From contig OX439000.1 in assembly GCA_949316495.1 (NCBI GenBank), forward strand, positions 11,910,834 through 11,974,833: DNA of 64,000 nucleotides. Direction: 5' to 3'. This stretch comes from Amphiduros pacificus. Taxonomy: Eukaryota; Annelida; Polychaeta; Phyllodocida; Hesionidae. Below are positions 24,301-35,844 of the stretch, one piece after another. A model generated the notes under the pieces. That model saw only the letters and a program-made list of their open reading frames with translations. It was not told the origin of the DNA and searched no databases. The position numbers were made by a program, and so were the translations under genes. Position 1 is the stretch's first letter, and each line of letters opens with the position of its first letter.

Positions 24301-25916
24301 TCTTCCAATTCATTCTCTAAATGGTGGAAAAAAATGGCCAAAAATGTGTTGCTCCAATTTTGACAATTGGTAAACAACACCTCCTGTGACTTAAGGAGCC
24401 CCCCGACAGTTCAAAGGTCAAGGTTACACAACACACTTCCTGTTTAGTACTGGCAGTACTTGGTGGTCACAAAAAATCATAATTCTCAGGGCAGATGTTC
24501 TTTAGTGGATTTCAGACAGATAGCCTGTATGTATGTCAATTTCAAGATCATATATTGTTTTCAGATACCTTAAACCACTGTAAAATCGCCTGGAACCTTC
24601 CAGGTTTCATGAATGCTTTCATACCTCTGGTCAGTTCATCAATGAAGGACCAAATAAGGTTGGCGTTCACCAAATTGAGTTGTAAATCAATCAGTGACAT
24701 AATAATTAAGCAAGGTGATTTAACCTTAAGGCAACAGCAAGATGATTTAGCATTAATGCAATTATTCACACAGGCACAGCTCCATATTTTTGGTTGGTGA
24801 ACTCTTCCGTTTTGAAGATTTAACTGTGTTTTTGATTGACAGTTTCAAAAATGCATGTCCAATCAGCATGTTTGACACATCTATGAAAAGTTCAAAAGAT
24901 TTCAACTTTAAATACTGTCATTTTTAATCTGATCACATGACTTAATTGGCATATTGATAACTCATTAAAATATGTGATTTTTTAAATTTTACAGAAACCT
25001 TAAATCTAAAGTTTTCATGGGGAAGAGCATTAAATTCTAGCTGGATTTCATAATTTATATGTGAAAATTGAAACATTATTTATTTCCTAAATCGCATTCA
25101 AAATAGTGGGTGGAGCTTGAATTCAATATGATTTAAGGCTCCACCCCCTTTTTAAAGTGCTTTTTACACACTTAATAATTGTCCGATTAATTTCTTTGAA
25201 ATATCAAAATAACCTAGAATTTTTTGTAATATCAGAATATCATACCATTTCTTACTTTATTTTAAAAGTGTAAATTTATGCAAATCAGGTCATGTGATAA
25301 AATTGTTTAAAATAATTTTGAATCTGCAAAATATTCAGGTTTTGATCGATGTATTGCACGTGTTGATATGCCAATTATTTGAGAAATTATGATAAAAAAT
25401 ATTTAGAAATAGGAAGTAGATCCTGAACATTGACAATCCTGGGTGGAAGTATTGAGGGTTATTTGTGCATGTGTGATTTGTATGCTCTAACAAAGAAACT
25501 TCAGTTTTTCCATTGACAATAAAGAATTATTTGTAAATGATATGATGCGCTCAGAATATGTTTGTGAACAATTATGGATAATATAAAAAGATATATACCT
25601 ATATTGCAAAGACCCCAATCTGAAACTCTTCCTTTAATGGTTTGCATGGAATTGTCTATTCAATTCAAAATACCTAAAATTTGAATTCCATTCATAACAC
25701 TCCAAAGTTTATTTAAGGGGGTGGAGTGCAAGGGACGGCATTCCAAAATACTCTACATTTGTTGATTTATAGAATAAAAACAAATACGTATCGAGTAAGT
25801 TGAAATAGAATTTATTAGATAACCACCATCGGATGGATAGTCTTCATTAGTAGACATTGTGAGGCTGATGGAATTGTTCAAATACATACACATACACATA
25901 CACAAAATAATTCCTT

Positions 25917-25918
<2 letters not shown>
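21387..25918. other. Intergenic region without recognised gene
   Basis: AT-rich DNA with no convincing exon on either strand. A small ~20-bp tandem repeat (TTATGGTTGTGAAATATAT variants) lies at 23755-23875. The phrase GGGAAGACAT...GACTGCATG...TCC recurs at 23890 and 24100, suggesting an old dispersed repeat. GGCTCCACCCCC at about 25137 recurs in the palindrome at 48.6 kb. Confidence 0.4.
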
Positions 25919-25974
<56 letters not shown>

Positions 25975-26032
25975 ATAAGCATGTCATATCGCGACATATA
26001 TATATTCAAATAAGCATGTCATATCGCGACAA
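25919..26032. repeat. (TA)n tract plus 33-bp tandem duplication
   Basis: A ~52-bp TA repeat is followed by two copies of TATTCAAATAAGCATGTCAT/ATCGCGACA. It lies 110 bp beyond the stop codon of the secreted repeat protein, in its probable 3' flank. Confidence 0.9.
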
Positions 26033-26144
26033 TGGATCCATCTCCTGGTTGCCATTGTTTAACAATTTTAGTAATTTCTAGTTATGGTAGACCAACTGTC
26101 ATGATGAAAAATATCCTCATAAGAAGACTGGAGATTTAAAAGTA

Positions 26145-29100
26145 TTACTGTCTACCCTGTCCCCTATTGTCCCTAGCTCCACCACCTTGACGTCTTTCTC
26201 CTGTTCTCGCATTTTCACCTCCTTGACGTCGTTCTCCTGTCCTCACATTTTCACCTTCTCCTCTCTGTCCCCTTCCTTCCTGTCTTGCTTTGCTTTCGCC
26301 TCTTGTTTCTTCAGTGTCTCTTTTGCTACGGTCTCCATTGCCATTAGCACCTGATCTTTGTGGTCTATTTTCCCTGGTTTCACCACCTTGACGTCTTTCT
26401 CCTGTTCTTGCATTTTCACCACCTTGACTTCTTTCTCCTGTCCTCACATTTTCACCTTCTCTCTGTCCCCTTCCTTCCTGTCTTGCTTTGCCTTCGCCTC
26501 TTGTTTCTTCAGTGTCTCTTTTGCTACGGTCTCCATTGGCATTAGCACCTGATCTTTGTGGTCTATTTTCCCTGGTTTCACCACCTTGACGTCTTTCTCC
26601 TGTCCTCACATTTTCACCTTCTCCTCGTTGTCCCCTTCCTTCCTGTCTTGCTTTGCCTTCGCCTCTTGTTTCTTCAGTGTCTCTTTTGCTACGGTCTCCA
26701 TTGCCATTAGCACCTGATCTTTGTGGTCTATTTTCCCTGGTTTCACCACCTTGACGTCTTTCTCCTGTTCTCGCATTGTCACCTCCTTGACGTCTCTCTC
26801 CTGTCCTCACATTTTCGCCTTCTCCTCTCTGTCCCCTTCCTTCCTGTCTTGCTTTGCCATCGCCTCTTGTTTCTTCAGTGTCTCTTTTGCTACGGTCTCC
26901 ATTGCCATTAGCACCTGATCTCTGTGGTCTATTTTCCCTGGTTTCACCACCTTGACGTCTTTCTCCTGTTCTCTCATTTTCACCTCCTTGACGTCTTTCT
27001 CCTGTCCTCACATTTTCGCCTTCTCCTCTCTGTCCCCTTCCTTCCTGTCTTGCTTTGCCTTCGCCTCTTGTTTCTTCAGTGTCTCTTTTGCTACGGTCTC
27101 CATTGCCATTAGCACCTGATCTTTGTGGTCTATTTTCCCTGGTTTCACCACCTTGACGTCTTTCTCCGGTTCTCTCATTGTCACCTCCTTGACGTCTTTC
27201 TCCTGTCCTCACATTTTCGCCTTCTCCTCTCTGTCCCCTTCCTTCCTGTCTTGCTTTGCCATCGCCTCTTGTTTCTTCAGTGTCTCTTTTGCTACGGTCT
27301 CCATTGCCATTAGCACCTGATCTCTGTGGTCTATTTTCCCTGGTTTCACCACCTTGACGTCTTTCTCCTGTTCTCTCATTTTCACCTCCTTGACGTCTTT
27401 CTCCTGTCCTCACATTTTCGCCTTCTCCTCGTTGTCCCCTTCCTTCCTGTCTTGCTTTGCCATCGCCTCTTGTTTCTTCAGTGTCTCTTTTGCTACGGTC
27501 TCCATTGGCATTAGCACCTGATCTTTGTGGTCTATTTTCCCTGGTTTCACCACCTTGACGTCTTTCTCCTGTTCTCGCATTTTCACCTCCTTGACGTCTT
27601 TCTCCTGTCCTCACATTTTCGCCTTCTCCTCTCTGTCCCCTTCCTTCCTGTCTTGCTTTGCCTTCGCCTCTTGTTTCTTCGGTGTCTCTTTTGCTACGGT
27701 CTCCATTGGCATTAGCACCTGATCTTTGTGGTCTATTTTCCCTGGTTTCACCACCTTGACGTCTTTCTCCGGTTCTCTCATTTTCACCTCCTTGACGTCT
27801 TTCTCCTGTCCTCACATTTTCGCCTTCTCCTCGTTGTCCCCTTCCTTCCTGTCTTGCTTTGCCATCGCCTCTTGTTTCTTCAGTGTCTCTTTTGCTACGG
27901 TCTCCATTGCCATTAGCACCTGATCTTTGTGGTCTATTTTCCCTGGTTTCACCACCTTGACGTCTTTCTCCTGTTCTTGCATTTTCACCTCCTTGACGTC
28001 TTTCTCCTGTCCTCACATTTTCACCTTCTCCTCTCTGTCCCCTTCCTTCCTGTCTTGCTTTGCCTTCTCCTCTTGTTTCTTCGGTGTCTCTTTTGCTACG
28101 GTCTCCATTGCCATTAGCACCTGATCTCTGTGGTCTATTTTCCCTGGTTTCACCACCTTGACGTCTTTCTCCTGTTCTCTCATTTTCACCTCCTTGACGT
28201 CTTTCTCCTGTCCTCACATTTTCACCTCCTTGTCTTTTACCTTCCTTCCTTATTGGCTGTACCTCGGGTTCACCAACAATGCTTGTCTCATCTGTGTCAC
28301 GGCGATCACGCTTTTTACCCTGTTTAGACTTCCTACGTTTAGCAAAGCTAGGTTTAGAAAATGGTTTGGGATGTTTGCCCTTGCTACAGATCTTCTCGCG
28401 GATATCCATACCTTCATCCGCAGTCAATGGCATGATGACGACCTCTCCGTCTCCCACTACAACCACAGAGTCTTCTTCAACAACAACGACCTCAGATTCA
28501 CCAGTGTTGTCAGTTTCCCTCTCACAAAAGAAAGCAGTGTAAACTTCACCCGAAATATTCAGTGATTGAGGATTGTCCTTATTGCACACTGAGTTGTGGT
28601 GACAACTGTGGTTGCTCATCAGGGTATCAAGTGCATTGTATACCTCACAGGCTGCAAAGTACTGTAAAAAAAACAAGCTTAATTCAGTCAAATAAATGAT
28701 TTATTTACAGGACATGAAGTCATATTTGTATTGTGCATATAGTGAAAAAAAGTATTGAACAGATGTATGATAAGTCTTATAACGCATTTTGATTACACAA
28801 AGTTAAAAAAAAAATTGCAACACAGTAAGCTATAAAAAAGTGTATAACCCTGTTTAAAAGGCTCTTTTTGTATGTTTCTGTCATATTATAAATTGTGTTT
28901 CAGAACAATATATCTAAGAACAACATGATTAGATACAAAAATGGATATTGAATTCTGATTGTCAAGTATTTTCACCTCATCCATGCAGTATAAATTAAGT
29001 CCTTGTCCCAACTGAAGACCAACCCCAGGTAGTAGCATGAAGTGGTTTTTATACCACCACATTCTGAGAGACTTATTAAGTTCACTAGCAAGTCTGGGGG

Positions 29101-32100
29101 ATTTAATCTCAACTAAATTTTAATGTTACCCCTGTATTTGTCTGGCGGTGCCCTTACGTCTTAATAGAGTTTCTTTTACAGAAATGATACAATCATCATG
29201 AGACCCACCACACACGAGAATTGGGTGTGTATACGAAGTAACTCTCGTCTACTTACCATCCTCATATCACAAGAGATCTCGCAATGCTTCTTCTGCCATC
29301 TGTTGGCAATACAGGTGCTATCTGGACAGTCAGCATCTTCAGTGCAGTTAATCTGCAATAAATATTTTCATAGTAGAAGTGAATGTTGAGAGGCTTTATA
29401 TACATTGAGAGGCTTGGGATTCCAGCCAGTTACTATTAAACGCTATGAGCAACAGGGTCTGGAATCGGCGCTATATACATGTCACCTACACTTTTTAAAT
29501 AGCTGAGACAAGTAAAATATGATTGGACAATTATATGCATCAACAGAAAATATATGTGCCAATATAAGTATTCATTTATTAAAGAGTCAATGTTCGCCAT
29601 ATAAATTAAACACATTATCACACACACTGGTTACCAAAAGGAGAGGTTTCTATTGGATGTTATTTTTCTCTGATATTTTTTTCTCACACATACCGGGGAC
29701 CACTTACTATGTCGACTATTGATTGCCATGCAATGTACCACCAATTCAAGACTGTGTGAGATGTGTTTTGCCTTGATTACAAACTGGTCTCGGACAAGAA
29801 GACCATGATGTTGTGTGTGTTTTGTCTTGTGTATATACTTTTTTGATGTCCTGTCTACTTACCGATCTCCTGAAGCAAACCATTTTGATGGGTGCATTTT
29901 GTCCTGTCTACTTACTGGTCTACAGAAGCAGACCTTTTTGATGGGTGCGTTTGTCCTGTCTACTTACTGGTCTACAGAAGCAAACCATTTGATGGGTGCA
30001 TTTTGTCCTGTCTACTTACTGGTCTACAGAAGCAGAGCTTTTTGATGGGTGCGTTGTCTTCTGCATACATGCCGGTCCATGATACTAGGTAACTTTGTTG
30101 GGTTTTGCATACTTACTGGTAAGTCAGTAGGGAGACCATTTTTTTTCGGATAGATTTTTGTCTTGCATACGTACCGGTCTGCAGAAGGAGACCACTTTGT
30201 CAGGAGTGGGCTGTTTCCGTGAGACAACACATGTGAAGAGTTCTGGGAAGTCACATTCTTTCTCCTCCACTGTGACTCCATTCTCTACCACCTTGCATGG
30301 AACCTCGTGTCGACCACCCTGTCAAATTAGGTATGTCATCAAATTAGATTTCATTATATTAACAAAATATAATTAAATTCATTCTGTCCATTGTTTATAG
30401 AACATTGTTTATAGAAGTAGAGTGAATGATTATCACTGATTTATCATAGTTTAACTTTTATAATTTTCTTTTCTTAAAGCTTTTATCAAATCAGATTCGC
30501 AAACACTTTCTGCTCACAAAATATCAATGTTTTTATATTAAACGTTGTTATTAAATGTTAATACCCATTATGTTACCCCACAATAAATTTCGGTGTAATT
30601 TGAAAGTAGATAAGTCTTCTACTGAAGTCCTAATCGTCCATTGTCAACAAACTATGATTAGCTAACCAGTTACTCAGTACAAACACTGGAGTGATTTGTC
30701 TGTCCTTTATGTTTGTCTATTAGTACAGTCATAACATCCTTCCGGACCACAGCACTGCCCACATGGGTACAATCATAGTACTAGGCACTTTCGGGAAAAC
30801 ACAATAATCATTGCAGGTGTATTTTTAACGATTTCAGAGAGATGGCATAAAAGTAGCACAGTATCTGTGACTACATATCACTTGTCACTTGTACATATCA
30901 CATGTCCCGAATCTATGTAAATCTGCATGTGACCTCCCTGATTTAATGAAAGCCTTAAGCAATTAGCCATGAAAGGGTGGTATTTGGGTTAAATAATGGA
31001 GTACTGTTGGATACGAAAAGGTAAAATATTATATTATATTATATCAAGCTGAATCTCACTAAAATGTTTCAATTTATTGTTTTAGAATGTCTAACATTTT
31101 ACTCATTATAACAATTAAATGTAACATTTAGATTAATCACATTTCTAATATGTGTAATTATATATCATTGATTTATCATAACGTGGGATTATTGCCAAAT
31201 GTTAAGATCTAAAGTATTTAATATTTGGCTTGATTTCTAACGGTATTGACCTTTTATTGACATGAATGTGTGTGTACTACTGACCCCCCACTGACCCTGG
31301 GGGTCTTCTCATTGATTGGCTGACTATACATGTAGTAAATGGCTGCAGCTTCACAAAAGCAATGGCTTATAAAAACAAAATGTTCTTCAATGCCATAATA
31401 ATTAGAAAATATCTGTAACAGCTGAATCAACCTTCTGATAATGTTAGCTTGAGCGGAGTAAGATGGGAGATGAAGCATAATTTTAGTGATGCATTTCTGT
31501 GTTGGCACCGACTAATGATTCATACTTTTCAAAGTCTGGTCACAATATTTTTCTTCTTTTTTGTTTGCGACTTAATATAAGGTCTTTGCTCTGGTCAATT
31601 GTCGTAAGAGGGTTTAGAGAATGTAAGCTATGGTACTGAATACAATAAACATGTATTTGTACCTTGTTGGACCTTGTATGAATTATCTATAGCTATACCA
31701 AGCTGTTTGCATGGGGTGGCCATTTGGCAGTGCAATCCGTAACCTACCGTTCAGATAGATTTTGCTGCGACCCTGATTTCGGAGTAGCATTGATGGGAAG
31801 GTTTCAAAGTGTCATATTCTTGTCAATAAGCTAATATCATGTTCTTTAAACAAAACACGCGTCATTTAAAATTTAAATGAGGCATTCTTTAAATCTCTCA
31901 TCCTGGTTACCATTAAACAGTGTTATAAGTCCCTCTCAGAGTGGCATTTGTCAGAATAAATGGTAGCATTGTCCTGGGAAGACATAAGATAAATAATCTA
32001 CAAAATTGAATTTATTTTTCTTAATAAATTAAAAATGGTTAATTAATAAAAAGCCATTGATTCAATAATAACTCACATGTTTTTTGCCTTTGTTGCCACC

Positions 32101-32175
32101 TTTGAAGCCAACCCCTGGTTTTGCCTGGGCTGAAAGCACTGCTAATGTTAAAACTATTAACGCTGTCCGAAACAT
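26145..32175 (-). CDS. Secreted Cys-rich protein with furin-bounded 67-aa repeats
   Basis: Four coding exons, all joined in phase 0: 32175-32077, 30318-30175, 29352-29257 and 28661-26145 (stop TAA), giving 951 residues. Residues 1-18 are a signal peptide (M-F-R-T, hydrophobic core, A-Q-A then K-P). Residues 34-200 hold about 14 Cys over exons 2, 3 and the start of exon 4, plus sequons NCT, NHS and NIS. An acidic Val/Glu stretch and a basic stretch (KRRKSKQGKKRDRR) follow. From about residue 235 come ten 67-residue repeats rich in Arg, Gly, Glu and Gln. Each starts DTEETRG and ends RSKR, a furin-type R-X-K-R site; the first is preceded by R-D-R-R. There is no Cys in the repeats. I infer secretion and proprotein cleavage into many near-identical peptides. 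I do not recognise the family; shell-matrix, mucus or peptide-precursor roles are possible. Confidence 0.85.
26165..28240 (-). repeat. 201-bp coding tandem repeat (67 codons)
   Basis: Ten units in the last exon of the secreted protein gene, very similar at DNA level, including third codon positions. Variation is limited to a few codons (E/D in G-E/D-G-K, E/A in N-E/A-R-T-G, G/A in G-A-N-G/A-N-G). One unit near 26590 is shorter, lacking one internal R-T-G-E-R-R-Q-G-G copy. A sub-repeat of about 10-11 residues (NVRTGERRQGGE, NARTGERRQGGE) lies inside each unit. Unit length is a multiple of three, so copy number can change without breaking the frame. Confidence 0.93.
28662..29256. other. Intron 3 of the secreted protein gene
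   Basis: Bounded by GTAAGT (29256 downward) and TTTTTTTTACAG (ending at 28662). No repeats or other features were recognised. Confidence 0.7.
29835..30178. repeat. ~53-bp minisatellite derived from the exon 2 donor junction
   Basis: Six to seven imperfect copies. On the minus strand each carries ATGGTTTGCTTCTGTAGACC followed by AGTAAGT. This is a near copy of the real end of exon 2 (GTGGTCTCCTTCTGCAGACC then GGTACGT). The copies keep the reading frame V/M-V-C-F-C-R-P and a consensus donor. They occupy the start of intron 2 of the secreted protein gene. Confidence 0.85.
30319..32076. other. Intron 1 of the secreted protein gene
   Basis: About 1.76 kb, GTGAGT donor (32076 downward) and TTTGACAG acceptor. 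It contains only AT-rich sequence and a short (ATATT)n stretch near 31030. Confidence 0.7.
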
Positions 32176-32285
32176 CTTTGTCCAGGGTAAAACCAACTCT
32201 GGCAAATCTTCCTGCGAAATGCGCTTTCAGCTTTGCGTGGTCCACTTCTTGACCTCTGCTGAAATGAATGGTGAAGCAAACACTC

Positions 32286-32293
32286 CTTATATA
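32286..32293 (-). promoter_or_regulatory. TATA box of the secreted repeat-protein gene
   Basis: TATATAAG on the minus strand, about 110 bp upstream of the ATG at 32175. Spacing fits a short 5' UTR. The signal-peptide exon follows directly. Confidence 0.6.
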
Positions 32294-32644
32294 CGATAAG
32301 TACCAGGCAAAAGTCGTGACGACACCTGTTTACCAAGTTTCATCGACGGTAAACTGTTTTGTTAAAATTACACATCACGTGGCTCTGAACACTGTGCCAA
32401 TATCCTTATAATCAAAATTATACTTCATCTGGATAGGCTCTGTGAAACACTATGTTTAAAATATACATGTATAAACTAAATATCAGTAGTGACAAGAATA
32501 AACTGTCAGAGTAAAACTTTTTATATTTTGTCACTGTATATCACTTCATTATACTTGAACAGTTTACAACTGGATACAAATAACACATGTATACAATTCT
32601 ATACTTATACAGTTTTGACTTGTTTATGCACTGAAAAAGAAAAC

Positions 32645-33078
32645 ATTCTCATACTTCCTCAGTTTACTCTTGGTTATGTGCCATCATATTTTACATTGCT
32701 ATACTTCCTCAGTTTAGTCCTGGTTATGTGCCAGCATATTTCACATTGCTATACTTCCTCAGTTTACTCCTGGTTATGTGCCAGCATATTTAACATTGCT
32801 ATACTTCCTCAGTTTACTCCTGGTTATGTGCCAGCATATTTAACATTGTTATACTTCCTCAGTTTACTCCTGTTTATGTGCCAGCATATTTAACATTGCT
32901 ATACTTCCTAAGTTTACTCCTGGTTATGTGCCAGCATATTTCACATTGCTATACTTCCTCAGTTTACTCCTGATTATGTGCCAGCATATTTCACATTGTT
33001 ATACTTCCTCAGTTTACTCCTGGTTATGTGCCAGCATATTTCACATTGCTATACTTCCTCAGTTTATTCCTGTAGAAT
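32645..33078. repeat. 50-bp minisatellite upstream of the secreted protein gene
   Basis: About 8.5 copies of a 50-bp unit (ATACTTCCTCAGTTTACTCC, TGGTTATGTGCCAGCATATT, TCACATTGCT), 470-900 bp upstream of the start codon. Copies are near-identical. The Leu/Ser-rich open frames across it are artefacts. Confidence 0.95.
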
Positions 33079-34366
33079 TCCAATAAAATCCTTTGACTTT
33101 GATGTTAAACTCCCTCGGTTTACTCAGTTTACTCTCTTTATCACGATCTTTCACGATATTGACAGGACTTTTCAGAGTGAATATTCACTATAAGCCCACA
33201 ATATTAGAACATCTTAAATATAATTCTTGCATACCATCTTTAACACTTTGGCACTTATTAATAATCATATCAATAAGATACCTCTATTTTCTTCTATACT
33301 ATATGTCTGATAGAAGTTTTCAGAGCGAAAAAAGTTCACTACATGCCAAGAAATGAGCAAATCTTAGATTATAAGTGACGAAAAAGGGAATAAAACATCT
33401 AAATCATGCCTGCTGTTTTCACACTTTTAGAAATGTGCACATAATCCTGGTCAATGGTACTCATATGTAACAAAGCAACAAGCATGAAGGGATGCTTCCC
33501 GTCATTTGTCATCCTTGCACACTCACTTCCTCATTACATCAATGGAAATATTACATACCAAGACAAATCCAAATATAAATATGTAATCAAATTTATTGTC
33601 ATCAGCAGACAGAATATGCATATACAAAAAGTTAAAGGTCAAAAGTCTTTTTTAAAGGACTAAAGATTCTCCTCCTTACAACTGTAATATGAATAATACA
33701 TGGACCTTTTTCATGATATCAATTTGATTTTTAAAATACATAATTAAATCTAAATAGGATGTACCTTATGCCTGAAATTTTGTAATATAGGATAATTCTA
33801 AATTATATAATGGCTCTTGTTTTACGACATGTATCAATGATACAAATGAACAATTTTATAATCAATAGTCAACAGTGGATGAAATTTGATTTATAAGTTT
33901 TCTCGCTCTTAGCCTATTTAACTTCAAACTTCAGATAAAATTCAAATAAAAGATCAAATTTTTAATCAATTTATTTTTCATAAACATATGAATGTGCAAA
34001 TCAAATTCATGCCGGCGTTTAGGAAAACAAATGTGTTTATTTCTGTCTGTAATAAGTCTACTTAGTGCTGCCCCCTGGTGGAAAATTAACCAGGCCTTCC
34101 ACACACATGGTGTGAGTATGTATGCATTGAAAAGGGCACACACACATTTTCTAAGCCACATCGTGTATTCCACATCAGTGAAAAGGGCACATCCTTCAAC
34201 ACATGATATCGAACAAGCCTCATCGCATATTTAACTACAAGCAACAAAATACTCCAACTTCAAGAATGGCTTCCAATGAAAGGTAAGAATATAATTCCTT
34301 TATAGAATTCAAAAATTTTAATTACAAAGCTATGGAATAATTTGTCTAGTCCTGTATCACTGAGGT
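33079..34366. other. Intergenic, nothing recognised
   Basis: AT-rich sequence with no exon-like segment, SINE or array that I could identify. Confidence 0.4.
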
Positions 34367-34457
<91 letters not shown>

Positions 34458-34461
34458 CTGT

Positions 34462-34534
<73 letters not shown>
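34367..34534. repeat. Two (TA)n tracts with TCGCTGTAAAA junctions
   Basis: TA tracts of about 87 and 66 bp, each followed by TCGCTGTAAAATATAT. The whole unit (TA tract plus junction) appears tandemly duplicated. From 34535 to 35844 I see no gene. Confidence 0.95.
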
Positions 34535-35844
34535 CTGTAAAATATATAATATAATATATATAAATACAGTATGGCACACGCACATTTTCCATTATTATGC
34601 CACAATGAAACATCTTAAATATATGAAAATAACAATAATCATATAATGTGATGCAGACCTTTACAAAATATTCATGTATTATATTCATTAGTGGAGATTA
34701 CACACATGAAAATTTTGGGTAATCAACACAAGTATTATGTGGACATGTGACAGTTGCTGTATATTTCAAATTAAAGACCAGTTGGAGATATTTATCCTGA
34801 TTTTAGGGTTCCTGTCACACACCTCTTGTGTAAACATAAACAGGTTTGTAATTTGAGCATCTTGTATACATTATACTTTCAAGAGGGGCACTCTTAAGAT
34901 ACCCCGTAGGTACAACGGTTACATCATTATCTGATTATCTGATAGGAGCAAGTGTCAATTACAAACACCAACCACCCATGACAGAACTATTAATATGATA
35001 CTCATGATCCTATCCAAACAGTGTTCAAATTGCACACCATTTAGTATATCAAACATTTACAAAACCCACCGTAGGTATATAAGTATTTTGAATATATGCT
35101 CAATATGCAAGACTTATAACTCACTTCTTATTTTCAATATTGTTGGAAACCCCACATTCTGTTATTACATCAATGAGTGGTAAGGTATGCATGTGGGAGG
35201 GGCTTATCCCTGATTGGTGGTTGTGGACCACAAATAGAAATAAGATGTAAACAAACACCAGCGACCACATGGCAGCTGACTGCCCCTGTATGTAGGGTGT
35301 GACTGGATAAGCTACATTTGGGTTATGGTGATTATTAATTTGTCAGCCTGGATGTAGGAATACTTGATGTGGGGTATGTGACCGAACTACTTTGACACTG
35401 TGGTCATACAGATTGCCCATCACCACCCTGGGGTGAGGGTGGACCAAGTGTGCTATTTATATTGTTAGGCACTAAAGCGAACTGACAGCACCCATAGCAG
35501 TCCTACACACCTTGGTTACAATAAATTAATCATCAAATGACCTTTTCAGATATTAATGTCTTTGAGTTTCTGTGAGTCTTTGAGTATTTCAAGCTTAAAT
35601 CTGTGATACATAGACCAGTATTGTAAAAAAAAACTAATTTTTATATCTGACAGCTTAATCCATTAACAAAAGATGTGGGGGAAACTTGCGGGAAGATCAC
35701 CAGAGGGATAGTATGTCTTTTTTTGTAGACCTTATATCTTTATAATAACTGAATACTGATATCTCTTTTTCATCAAAACCAGAAATACTCATAGTTGTGA
35801 ATAAATAAATGCTTGTTTGTATCAGACAAACTAATATTTTCCTT

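Noticed and set aside
24495-24800. 101-codon ORF in the 21-26 kb gene-free region
   Set aside because: No motif, splice context or codon signal was seen. It probably lies in an old dispersed repeat.
26358-28565. Many plus-strand ORFs rich in Phe, Leu, His and Ser opposite the repeat exon
   Set aside because: They repeat every 201 bp exactly opposite the RSKR repeat exon and lack a signal or domain. They are antisense shadows of the secreted protein.
28662-28691. Upstream extension of the last exon of the secreted gene as a start
   Set aside because: There is no ATG, and the sequence is a pyrimidine tract ending in TTTTTTTTACAG. It is intron; the true start is the signal-peptide exon at 32175.
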